Part shown: piece after piece, positions 1-5,989 of the stretch
Layout of the letters: each line of letters opens with the position of its first letter
Position numbering within the stretch: the first letter of the stretch is position 1
Source of the DNA: Campylobacterales bacterium
GTDB taxonomy: Bacteria; Campylobacterota; Campylobacteria; Campylobacterales; JALSKU01
DNA: 10,975 nt
NCBI GenBank assembly: GCA_027023175.1
Contig: JALVWW010000160.1
Span: forward strand, 1 to 10,975
Direction: 5' to 3'
Translations under genes and position numbers: made by a program
Notes under the pieces: generated by a model
Databases searched by the model: none
Seen by the model: the letters and a program-made list of their open reading frames with translations, nothing else
Told to the model about the DNA's origin: nothing

Positions 1-893
1 GTTAATTTACCTCTTTCATAGCTTAGCTCCATATTTACAAGGACAAAAGAGAGTTGTGCAAGAGGCTGTTTCCACTGGTGAGCAATATTCCCTATCATTT
101 CACCCATGGAGGCTAATTTATTTTGATTGAGCAATAAAAGATCTCTTTTTGCCTGAAGTTTTTGATTTTTTTTGTAGATTATATATAAAAGTATATAAAA
201 GATTACAAAAAAGATTAGTGCTATAAAAATAGTGATCAAAAAATCTCTTATATGTGTTGAAATGATATGAGAGATGGGAACTTTTAGGGAAATCATCGCT
301 CTTAAGTCGCCGACTTTTTCTCCAAATCCAGCTTTATTTCCATATAATTGTACCAATTCTTTAGGAGCAACATTAGGCGTGCTATGGCATTTCATACAAG
401 ATTTTTGATTTCTTTCAATTGGAACCGCAACATAAAAGTAGCTTTCACCATTTTCTTTTAGAGTTGTTGAAAACTCTTTAAGCTCTGCTTTTCTAAATTT
501 TTCCAAAATCTCTTTTTCAAATTTATTAGCTTTATTCATGGGATTTCTAGGGTTTGTTGCTGCTAGTTTAAATTTATATGGAGTTTGATTTTTCGATTTT
601 TTTGAAGATGTTTGTATATGATGTATGGTATTTACTATAAATGTTGACGAAAGAATTCTTGGATCAAAAAAATCTTTATACAACTCTCCTCTTTTTTTAA
701 GATCATAAATTACAGGTTTTTGAATATTTTCTACATATTTTCTTATAGCTTTTGTAGTGTTTAATATATTTACAACCTCCTGTTTTGCATCTTTTATAAC
801 AAGATGTTGATAAAAGTTATAAAAAAAACCAACCATCAATATATAAACAACTGTTAAAAAAATGGCTGAGTTTTTTAAATTGATTTTAAACAT
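1..893 (-). CDS. Sensor histidine kinase with DUF3365-type haem-binding sensor domain (partial, C-terminus off the left edge)
   Basis: About 297 N-terminal residues are visible, read from ATG at 893. A first membrane helix (about 10-27) is followed by a periplasmic region (about 30-210) resembling DUF3365/Tll0287-like sensors. It carries a CMKCH haem-c motif (C166, C169, H170). A second membrane helix (about 217-240) leads into a short coiled coil with no obvious HAMP domain, then the dimerisation/phosphoacceptor box MGEMIGNIAHQWKQPL, with H272 as the likely phosphorylated histidine. The ATPase domain lies beyond the window. HQWKQPL kinases are common in Campylobacterota. The gene starts 5 bases after the response regulator stop, so the two form a two-component operon with the regulator first. 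A covalent haem suggests redox or gas sensing, but the ligand is not shown by the sequence. Confidence 0.88.
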   Translation of the reverse strand, partial: MFKINLKNSAIFLTVVYILMVGFFYNFYQHLVIKDAKQEVVNILNTTKAIRKYVENIQKPVIYDLKKRGELYKDFFDPRILSSTFIVNTIHHIQTSSKKSKNQTPYKFKLAATNPRNPMNKANKFEKEILEKFRKAELKEFSTTLKENGESYFYVAVPIERNQKSCMKCHSTPNVAPKELVQLYGNKAGFGEKVGDLRAMISLKVPISHIISTHIRDFLITIFIALIFFVIFYILLYIIYKKNQKLQAKRDLLLLNQNKLASMGEMIGNIAHQWKQPLAQLSFVLVNMELSYERGKL

Positions 894-898
894 TATCT

Positions 899-1600
899 TT
901 ACAATGTAGTCTTATATATATATCCGACACCATATACATTTTCTATCATCTCTTTGCCTATCTTTTTTCTTAACTCTTTTATTATAAATTTTATAGCCTC
1001 CTTGCTAGGAGCATCTGCTCCCCAGATATAAGAATATATCCTATCGTATGAAACTACTTGATCAGAGTGCTTTATAAAATATTCTAAAAGTCTGCTTTCA
1101 TTGGTAGAGAGTCTAACTTCTGTTTTATCTTTGTAGATAGTTTTTAGATAAGGATTATAAATACAATTTTCATAAAGCTTTATTTCAGTTTTATTTTCAG
1201 CCAGCTCTAAAGATACCGCCTTTAAAGCTTTTATGATTGTATCTTTATAGCAAGGTTTTGGAAGATATTTGGTTATCTTAAGCTCAATTGCCCTCCAAAG
1301 ATACTCTTGTTCAATATGTGCTGAAATGATAATTATCGGGATATTTTTATCTTTTTTTCTAACTTGTCTGATAGCCTCAATCCCATCAAGTTCAGGCATC
1401 AACACATCAAAAATAAGCACATCATAACTACCGTTTTCAAGCTCATTTAATGCCTCTTTGCCATTTGTTACGGCAATTACCTCTTTGAAAAAAAACTCTA
1501 AAATTTCTATAGTATTTTTTGCCACTCCTTCATCATCTTCAGCAAATAACACTTTTTTATCAGAAAGAATATCTAATAAATCGAACTTTTTAGATTTCAT
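899..1600 (-). CDS. OmpR-type two-component response regulator
   Basis: This 233-residue protein has a receiver domain (about 15-130) and a winged-helix DNA-binding domain (about 140-233). The acidic pocket is E21-D22-D23 and the phosphoacceptor is D65 in LIFDVLMPELDG. S93 and K115 (KYLPKP) fill the switch and lysine positions, so the receiver looks functional. The C-terminal part, with LSTNESRLLEYFIKH, the recognition-helix region and GVGYIYK, matches OmpR/PhoB-type effectors. It should be a DNA-binding transcription factor phosphorylated by the kinase encoded directly downstream. The ATG at 1600 is the only nearby in-frame start. Its best Shine-Dalgarno-like sequence (GGAG) is about 13 bases upstream, which is long, so translation initiation may be weak. 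The regulon cannot be read from this window. Confidence 0.93.
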   Translation of the reverse strand: MKSKKFDLLDILSDKKVLFAEDDEGVAKNTIEILEFFFKEVIAVTNGKEALNELENGSYDVLIFDVLMPELDGIEAIRQVRKKDKNIPIIIISAHIEQEYLWRAIELKITKYLPKPCYKDTIIKALKAVSLELAENKTEIKLYENCIYNPYLKTIYKDKTEVRLSTNESRLLEYFIKHSDQVVSYDRIYSYIWGADAPSKEAIKFIIKELRKKIGKEMIENVYGVGYIYKTTL

Positions 1601-1644
1601 GGCTATATATTTTCTCCAGTATATTGGTTGATTATAACAATCTT

Positions 1645-1653
1645 ATTATATCA
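1645..1653 (-). promoter_or_regulatory. Candidate extended -10 promoter for the two-component operon
   Basis: On the minus strand TGATATAAT (1653-1645) is an extended -10 followed by 44 bases to the response regulator ATG. A second TATAAT lies at 1636-1631. No good -35 hexamer is seen at 16-18 bp, which is usual for Campylobacterota sigma-70 promoters. The start would be near 1638. In such AT-rich DNA a chance match is possible. Confidence 0.4.
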
Positions 1654-1680
1654 TATTAATATACTTTAATGATAATCTCA

Positions 1681-1740
1681 AAATTTTATAATAGACTTCA
1701 CTGCATAAGTACTGCTGCAACAAATTCTATTACAAAATTT
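1681..1740. repeat. 60-bp MITE-like element with terminal inverted repeats (short form)
   Basis: The ends AAATTTTATAATAGA (1681-1695) and TCTATTACAAAATTT (1726-1740) are inverted repeats matching at 14 of 15 positions. The element lies between the aroK stop and the response regulator promoter. It aligns over its whole length with both ends of the longer element at 5727-5885 (roughly nine tenths identical once that element's central 100 bp is removed). It has no coding capacity. Homology seems to extend a few bases past the right end (AGGAT in both copies), so the true borders may be slightly wider. Confidence 0.75.
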
Positions 1741-1770
1741 AGGATAATAACTCTTGAAGTAATTATACAG

Positions 1771-2274
1771 TTAAATAAAAGATAAAATCTCTTTTACTAT
1801 ATTTTTTATATCTTTTTTTTCTACATCTATTGTTATGTCAGCTATATTTTCATACTCTTTTACTCTTTGACTATATAACTCTTTTGCTTTTTTTATATCT
1901 TGCAATAGTGGTCTTTTTGCCAACTTTTTTTTGGCATTTGGATGGTTTGTTAACCTCTCCAAAATAGCTTCAAAAGAGGATTTTAGATAGATAATTTTGC
2001 CAATCTTTTTAATATTTTTTTGCTTATAAAATCCACCTCCGGTTGAGATAATGGTATCTTTTACACTCTTTTGAAGCCATAAAGCACACTTTTTTTCAAG
2101 CTCTCTAAAGTATGCTTCTCCCTCATCAGCAAAGATTTTTTTTATCTTTTTATTCTCTAGGCTTTCAATAAGATCATCGGTATCGACCGTAAATCGACCG
2201 CTTTTTTTAGATAAAGCTCTAGCAATTGTTCCCTTACCGACACCCATAAAACCTATAAGTATGATATTATTCAT
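1771..2274 (-). CDS. aroK: Shikimate kinase
   Basis: This cytoplasmic enzyme phosphorylates shikimate to shikimate-3-phosphate with ATP, in the chorismate pathway to aromatic amino acids. From the ATG at 2274 the protein has 167 residues, normal for AroK. The Walker A loop is GFMGVGKGT (8-16). The DTDD segment (31-34) gives Mg and shikimate contacts, R57 lies in FRELE, GGG (79-81) is the shikimate-binding loop, R121 in AKRPLL is the lid arginine, and R137 (SQRVKEYENIAD) is the late conserved arginine. A TTG two codons upstream (2280) is in frame, but AAAGG lies 6 bases before the ATG, so the ATG is preferred. The gene is flanked by repeats and looks like its own transcription unit. A TATACT at 2379-2374 could be its -10, but this is weak. 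Confidence 0.95.
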   Translation of the reverse strand: MNNIILIGFMGVGKGTIARALSKKSGRFTVDTDDLIESLENKKIKKIFADEGEAYFRELEKKCALWLQKSVKDTIISTGGGFYKQKNIKKIGKIIYLKSSFEAILERLTNHPNAKKKLAKRPLLQDIKKAKELYSQRVKEYENIADITIDVEKKDIKNIVKEILSFI

Positions 2275-2290
2275 ATCCAACCTTTTTTTA

Positions 2291-2322
2291 TTCGCGACTC
2301 GTAACTCGTAATTCGTGATTAG
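2291..2322 (-). repeat. Short dispersed repeat, copy 1 (CTAATCACGA...GTTACGAGT)
   Basis: The minus strand reads CTAATCACGAA, then TTACGAGT and TACGAGT in near tandem, then CGCGAA. The same core, CTAATCACGAGTTAC, occurs on the plus strand at 3244-3258. Copy 1 differs by an extra 7-8 bp unit, as in an expanding short tandem repeat. It lies just upstream of aroK. Confidence 0.5.
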
Positions 2323-2384
2323 AAAAATACAGACCTAAATCTTCTTTTCTCTTCAGTGAAGTTAAAAGCATAGAGTATAGAGCT

Positions 2385-2411
2385 TTTTTAAAAAATTGCA
2401 AAGCAATTTTT
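2385..2411 (-). terminator. Candidate rho-independent terminator downstream of the FmdE-like gene
   Basis: On the minus strand AAAAATTGC-TTT-GCAATTTTT forms a perfect 9-bp stem with a 3-base loop (2411-2391). The 3' arm itself ends in a run of six T. It starts about 30 bases after the stop at 2442. The stem is AT-rich with only two G:C pairs, so strength is uncertain. It lies in a larger imperfectly palindromic stretch (about 2367-2425, with AGCATA and TATGCT at its flanks). Confidence 0.5.
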
Positions 2412-2441
2412 CTTATGCTGTACCTCTTTGCTCCTTTACCC

Positions 2442-3050
2442 CTATCCTACTATACTGACCTTAACTACTTCATCAAGTTTTTCGCAAAGTATCTTTTCAA
2501 CTCTTTCTTGCCAAAGCTTTCCAAACTCCTCTTTCTCTTCACTAGTAGCAACTCCTTGCATAATTTTTTGCATAAGAGGTTGCTGTTTTGGACTTCCGGG
2601 CACAATAGAATGATCATAAAAAACATCTACACTTTTACCAGTATCAATTCTTGTAAATCTAACTGAAGAGTTGATAGGAGCATTGAAAAACATTAAAGAG
2701 TGTCTGGCAAACTTCCCGCCTATACCTTTAAAACCACTTTTGTCTGTAGCTCCCGTGATATTTGTAATAACATTTGCAATAACTCCGGCAACTCCATCTT
2801 CAATATCCTCTTTAAACTCTACTTTTATCTCACCTCTTACAGGTAACTCTTCACCATAGAGTGCTTTTAAAGCATGATAAGTCATAGCATAAGCTCCGGC
2901 AACCGTAGGACAACTATGGCCTGCGGCTTTTACTATCTGAATATAGTTAAACATTATCTTACCGTCTTTAAATGTACCTAAAACCTCAGCCAAAGGATCA
3001 TAAGTCACAATAGATGGAACCTTTTTAAAAAACTCTGGAAAATCACTCAT
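2442..3050 (-). CDS. FmdE-like protein (formylmethanofuran dehydrogenase subunit E family)
   Basis: From the ATG at 3050 this is a 202-residue soluble protein. An in-frame ATG at 3056 directly abuts the AAAGG sequence, whereas the ATG at 3050 has 6-base spacing, so I choose the latter. The key motif is AGHSCPTVAGAY (about 43-54), with H45 and C47 matching the conserved His-Cys of the FmdE family. A second glycine-rich motif, GFKGIGGKFAR, lies at about 106-116. Family members bind metal, but the canonical C-terminal Cys-rich zinc finger is not apparent here, so this is a short form. No methanofuran genes are nearby and the host is not a methanogen, so the name denotes a fold and not a function. 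It follows the DUF59 gene on the same strand across a 200-bp gap holding a palindromic repeat, so co-transcription is uncertain. Confidence 0.6.
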   Translation of the reverse strand: MSDFPEFFKKVPSIVTYDPLAEVLGTFKDGKIMFNYIQIVKAAGHSCPTVAGAYAMTYHALKALYGEELPVRGEIKVEFKEDIEDGVAGVIANVITNITGATDKSGFKGIGGKFARHSLMFFNAPINSSVRFTRIDTGKSVDVFYDHSIVPGSPKQQPLMQKIMQGVATSEEKEEFGKLWQERVEKILCEKLDEVVKVSIVG

Positions 3051-3093
3051 AAACATCCTTTATTGTATTCATTATAGTAAATTTGACAAGCTA

Positions 3094-3230
3094 AGATTAA
3101 GTTTCACTTCATTTTTTACCGGTTCTGAAGGCGTCCATTTTTGTACGATGCAAAAATAGCCTGAAGCCTCGGAAGAATGGCAAGGATACCATTTTAAGAA
3201 TGAGGTAAAAACTGGAGTGAAACTTAATCT
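3094..3230. repeat. 137-bp palindromic repeat element with 27-bp inverted ends
   Basis: AGATTAAGTTTCACT (3094-3108) is repeated in perfect inversion at 3216-3230. Pairing extends inward to ACC (3118-3120) against GGT (3204-3206), giving 25 of 27 matched positions. The interior holds two smaller hairpins, ATTTTTG/CAAAAAT (3137-3143 and 3151-3157) and AATGG/CCATT (3176-3180 and 3189-3193). It lies between the DUF59 and FmdE-like genes, has no credible coding frame, and does not resemble the 60/159-bp element family. It could be a non-autonomous mobile element, a structured RNA processing or termination element, or both. Confidence 0.7.
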
Positions 3231-3238
3231 ATACCACC

Positions 3239-3258
3239 AATCACTAATCACGAGTTAC
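3239..3258 (+). repeat. Short dispersed repeat, copy 2 (CTAATCACGAGTTAC)
   Basis: CTAATCACGAGTTAC (3244-3258), preceded by AATCA, matches the core of copy 1 at 2291-2322 in opposite orientation. It ends on the last base of the DUF59 stop codon, so the repeat directly abuts a coding region. It lies 8 bases outside the end of the 137-bp palindromic element. Confidence 0.5.
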
Positions 3259-3560
3259 TACAAAGCTCCTAAAGCTTTCTTCACTTCATCGCTAGCCATT
3301 GTTATATTCCAAGCAGGCTCCCACACTATCTCTACTTCGCACTCATTTACTCCATCAAGTCTCTCAACAGCCTCTTTTGTCCACTGCTTCATCATTTCAT
3401 GCAAAGGACAACCTCTGGTTGAGAGTGTCATGGTAACTTTAACTTTATCACCGTCTATGTCTATGCCGTAAATAAGCCCCAAAGAGTATATATCAAATCC
3501 AACCTCTGGGTCTATAACCGTTTTTATCGCCTCTTTAACTTGTTCTTCAGTTACACTCAT
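3258..3560 (-). CDS. DUF59 / MIP18-type iron-sulfur assembly-like protein
   Basis: From the ATG at 3560 this is a 100-residue single-domain protein. A TTG six bases upstream (3566) is possible but sits almost on the Shine-Dalgarno sequence AAAGG, while the ATG has 7-base spacing. Conserved features are VIDPEVGFDIYSLGLIYGI (about 15-33) with the DPE motif at 17-19, and TRGCP with C51. These match the MIP18/PaaD/SufT family. Members help assemble or insert Fe-S clusters into client proteins. Its start lies 2 bases after the stop of the 12-helix membrane protein, so translation is probably coupled. A plausible client is a metalloprotein made by this cluster, but that is inference. Confidence 0.85.
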   Translation of the reverse strand: MSVTEEQVKEAIKTVIDPEVGFDIYSLGLIYGIDIDGDKVKVTMTLSTRGCPLHEMMKQWTKEAVERLDGVNECEVEIVWEPAWNITMASDEVKKALGAL

Positions 3561-3562
3561 AA

Positions 3563-4837
3563 TCAATCCTTTATATCTTTTAATCTGTCTAATCCATACA
3601 CCAAAGTATAGTAAATATTGTAAATTACTAATATTGTAGAAACTGCCATGATGACAGCTCCTACTGTAAACATAACACTAATGTGGGCAAATATCGAAAT
3701 AGAACACAATACAACTCCAACTGTTGTTATCCAAAACTGTATATCAGCTACTTTTTCTTTTACCATTTCATTGAGCATTGGAACTTTTATCTTTCCGACA
3801 AGTGGAGAGTATCTTTGATACCATACCAAAAATGGAAGTATTTTATAAATATGTCCTACAATAAAAAAGACAAAAAATCCAAAAAATAGCATAAAGCCAA
3901 ACAGTATAAAGAGTGTTTGACTATCAAAAAATATAGCAAAACCTAAAATAAACAGTGATAAAATCAATGAAAAAAATGAAGCTATCATATTTTTTGCCCA
4001 AAAGTCATTTTGCTTTCTTATTCTGGTGCTAAAAATAAGCCACATTTGATAAAGTCCCAAAATTACAGAAACTCCTACCAATACAATACCGATATATTTT
4101 AAAATTGCAATCTTGGTAAAAACTGATGCTAAAAACAGGACTAAACCTACAATCACCAAATAAAAGGCTATATTTATTGACCTGTCGCTAAAACCGTGAG
4201 AGAGCGAAAACATAGGAAGAAGTATCATTCCTACTCCCATAATGGTCATTAAAATATAGCCGACAATTGTTGTAGATATATGCAAAGTAACTAGTGAAAC
4301 TATATCCGCGCCAAATCCATATATAAGATCTAATGCCATATAAAAGCCTATACTTACGCCGATAGCTAAAAATATATTTGAAACAAGTATATACTTTGCG
4401 GTTATACTCCAAAGCTCTATATTTTTATATGTTAAAAATACATTGGCTACAAATATTAGCATAGATATATACATCATCATAGCTCCATAAGGTAACATTT
4501 TTATATAACCGTTTACCCCCAAAGCTATGGAAAATATAACTACACCTGCTACAAAAAGGTAAAATTGAATATAAGCAAAATCTTTTGAAAATATCGGGAT
4601 TTCTAAAACAACCGGTATAAGTTGATACATTGCTCCAAATATAATCATCATTATAAATCCAAGAAGGTACAAATGCATCAAGCTTGCTATTGCCGGTGAT
4701 AAGAAAAACGAGTTTAGCTCACCTGCATAAAATGGAAGCATAAAAGATGCTATCATATAAAAAAAAGCTCCGGCTATAAAGTAATGAGCCACCAAAACAA
4801 ATGGCGGCGCCATTTCAGTTGCTAAATTTTTTCCCAT
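3563..4837 (-). CDS. 12-helix membrane protein related to haem-copper oxidase subunit I / NnrS (candidate NO-related)
   Basis: This 424-residue, very hydrophobic protein has about 12 predicted membrane segments (about 11-38, 46-78, 88-110, 117-136, 146-170, 178-212, 220-242, 245-270, 283-304, 307-335, 366-388 and 390-415). Histidines in or near helices are H18, H55 (SLMHLYLLGF), H186 (LHISTTIVGY), H214, H329 (VGHIYKILP) and H385. The MHLYLLGF...G..Y.LIPVV pattern resembles the haem-ligand helix of haem-copper oxidase-like and NnrS-like proteins. The usual His-His copper pair of true oxidases is not evident, so oxygen or NO reduction is unproven. Neighbours are DUF2249 (6 bases upstream) and DUF59 (2 bases downstream), a combination I associate with denitrification or nitrosative stress clusters. 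It may correspond to the NorH type proposed in Campylobacterota, but I cannot confirm this. Confidence 0.6.
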   Translation of the reverse strand: MGKNLATEMAPPFVLVAHYFIAGAFFYMIASFMLPFYAGELNSFFLSPAIASLMHLYLLGFIMMIIFGAMYQLIPVVLEIPIFSKDFAYIQFYLFVAGVVIFSIALGVNGYIKMLPYGAMMMYISMLIFVANVFLTYKNIELWSITAKYILVSNIFLAIGVSIGFYMALDLIYGFGADIVSLVTLHISTTIVGYILMTIMGVGMILLPMFSLSHGFSDRSINIAFYLVIVGLVLFLASVFTKIAILKYIGIVLVGVSVILGLYQMWLIFSTRIRKQNDFWAKNMIASFFSLILSLFILGFAIFFDSQTLFILFGFMLFFGFFVFFIVGHIYKILPFLVWYQRYSPLVGKIKVPMLNEMVKEKVADIQFWITTVGVVLCSISIFAHISVMFTVGAVIMAVSTILVIYNIYYTLVYGLDRLKDIKD

Positions 4838-4843
4838 TTTATA

Positions 4844-5200
4844 TTATCCGTGGCAATTTGTATCATTATAGTTAGTTTCTGCTGTAGGATTTGCCTTTTT
4901 TGTAAAAATTAAGTGTGTAACTCCATCTATCTCTTTATCTTCTATATCATACTCACCTTCAACTTTTGGAAGCAAACCCATAGGTTTTTTATGATTGATC
5001 ATATGTACTTTTGTATTTGGATCTTTTATCTGTTGAAGTGCGAGCATTGCATTTACCATAGGCTCAGGCGGTCCGCATCTACTTGTATCAAACTCTATGT
5101 AAGTAGTATCTCCTACTTTATACTTATAATAAGGTACCGTTTGTCCCTCTACTTTTAATTCTTCCGCATCATCCGGTCTTTTTATATCAAAATCAGACAT
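4844..5200 (-). CDS. DUF2249 domain protein
   Basis: This 118-residue soluble protein starts at ATG 5200 with a strong Shine-Dalgarno sequence (AAGGAG, about 6 bases). The core, FDTSRCGPPEPMVNAMLAL (37-55), followed by KVHMINHKKPMGLLP and a late strand DGVTHLIF, matches DUF2249. That family has a TusA-like small alpha/beta fold with the signature D.R..PPEP. The leucine usually found before the prolines is replaced by C42-G43, giving a cysteine near the TusA catalytic position. A charged tail ends in NCHG (C116, H117), which might bind metal. It is the first gene of the FNR-box operon. DUF2249 proteins often sit next to DUF59 and NO-related genes, but their biochemical role is not established. 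Confidence 0.75.
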   Translation of the reverse strand: MSDFDIKRPDDAEELKVEGQTVPYYKYKVGDTTYIEFDTSRCGPPEPMVNAMLALQQIKDPNTKVHMINHKKPMGLLPKVEGEYDIEDKEIDGVTHLIFTKKANPTAETNYNDTNCHG

Positions 5201-5219
5201 AATTACTCCTTTTTAAATT

Positions 5220-5268
5220 TTTATGGAATTATAGCACAAAAAATTTTATTTGCATTGATTTAAATCAA
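5220..5268 (-). promoter_or_regulatory. FNR/CRP-family class II promoter for the DUF2249 operon
   Basis: A perfect palindrome TTGATTTAAATCAA (5255-5268) fits the FNR consensus TTGAT-N4-ATCAA. On the minus strand an extended -10, TGCTATAAT, has its TATAAT hexamer at 5233-5228, so the start is predicted near 5220. The box centre (5261.5) then lies at about -41.5, the canonical class II activator position. No -35 hexamer is needed in that arrangement. The box overlaps the stop codon of the upstream CopD-like gene, which makes the downstream genes a separately regulated unit. The regulator gene is not in the window. Confidence 0.8.
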
Positions 5269-5709
5269 ACTTCTTATCTTTATGGCATACCATAAAATTC
5301 CTAGATTTAGTGTAAATATTGCCAAAGAGGTAGCACGAGAAACTAACTTCTCTTTTAGAGTTCTGTCTCTTCCGTGAGCTTTTAGAGAAATATACATATG
5401 TATGATAGTCGAGATAGTTATGAGTGTAACTAAAACAATTTTAATGTAAAAATATTTTGCCAAAGCCATTTGAGGATGCAGCAAAACTTCACCTATGCTT
5501 AAGGCATATATAAAATAGCCTCCCGTTATTAAAAGAATACTCAAGACTATAAGTTCAAAATATCCATAAAATGGACCTATATAGTAATAAACTGTAGTTT
5601 GAACCTCTTTGTCTCTAAAGTAAAGACCCATTCCAAAAAGAAGAATTGAACCTCCTATCCATGCAGCAGCTGCTAAAATATGAGTAAAAAGTATAATATC
5701 AAAAAGCAA
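5260..5709 (-). CDS. CopD-like four-helix membrane protein
   Basis: This 149-residue protein has four predicted membrane helices (about 4-28, 44-68, 82-109 and 124-146). Its N-terminal THILAAAAWIGGSILLFG (H10 and W17-G20) is typical of the CopD/YebZ-like and related haem- or copper-associated integral membrane families. It also has H78 and, in helix 3, H104. The start is TTG at 5709, preceded by AAGGGG at 5 bases. No ATG gives the correct N-terminus, so this looks like a true non-ATG start. The next gene lies 59 bases downstream behind its own FNR-type promoter. Copper or haem transport or electron transfer is possible, but nothing in the sequence decides between them. Confidence 0.65.
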   Translation of the reverse strand: MLFDIILFTHILAAAAWIGGSILLFGMGLYFRDKEVQTTVYYYIGPFYGYFELIVLSILLITGGYFIYALSIGEVLLHPQMALAKYFYIKIVLVTLITISTIIHMYISLKAHGRDRTLKEKLVSRATSLAIFTLNLGILWYAIKIRSLI

Positions 5710-5726
5710 TCCAACCCCTTTAACCC

Positions 5727-5885
5727 AAATTTTACAATAGACTTCATTGCATTAGCACTCATCATTGAAGTTATAGCCTTTTAAAAAAGTTTCGACTTAA
5801 CACCAAGTAGATAAGCCTTCAACTTTTTTAAAAACCTCTAATCTTCAAGCATAAGCACTACTGCAACAAATTCTATTGCAAAATT
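5727..5885. repeat. 159-bp MITE-like element (long form, with 100-bp internal hairpin)
   Basis: The ends AAATTTTACAATAGA (5727-5741) and TCTATTGCAAAATT (5872-5885) are inverted repeats and match the ends of the 60-bp element at 1681-1740. Inside, GCATTAGCACT (5749-5759) and GCATAAGCACT (5849-5859) are near-identical direct repeats exactly 100 bp apart. The 100 bp between contain a perfect 13-bp stem, TTTTAAAAAAGTT (5779-5791) with AACTTTTTTAAAA (5821-5833), plus outer TTGAAG/CTTCAA arms. No coding capacity is seen. The element lies directly upstream of the CopD-like gene, so its left end may supply that gene's promoter. The remaining stretch from 5886 to 5989 shows no gene. Confidence 0.75.
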
Positions 5886-5989
5886 AGGATTTAAAAAATA
5901 ATCGATATTATACTTTATTTTTACATATTATTTCTTAAAGGGTGTTTCAAATTGTGAGATTAAGTTATTTCAAATTTATCAATTATATC

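Noticed and set aside
2415..2859. Several plus-strand open frames opposite the FmdE-like gene
   Set aside because: They are antisense shadows, lack convincing ribosome binding sites, and have low-complexity Ser/Leu/Phe composition. The minus-strand gene has family motifs.
3217..3471. Plus-strand open frame starting inside the 137-bp repeat
   Set aside because: It begins in the inverted repeat and continues antisense to the DUF59 gene, so it is most likely an artefact of the repeat.
3683..5158. Small frames overlapping the 12-helix and DUF2249 genes (plus strand, and minus frame 4188-4412)
   Set aside because: They are alternative-frame shadows of well-supported genes with Tyr/Ile-rich nonsense composition.
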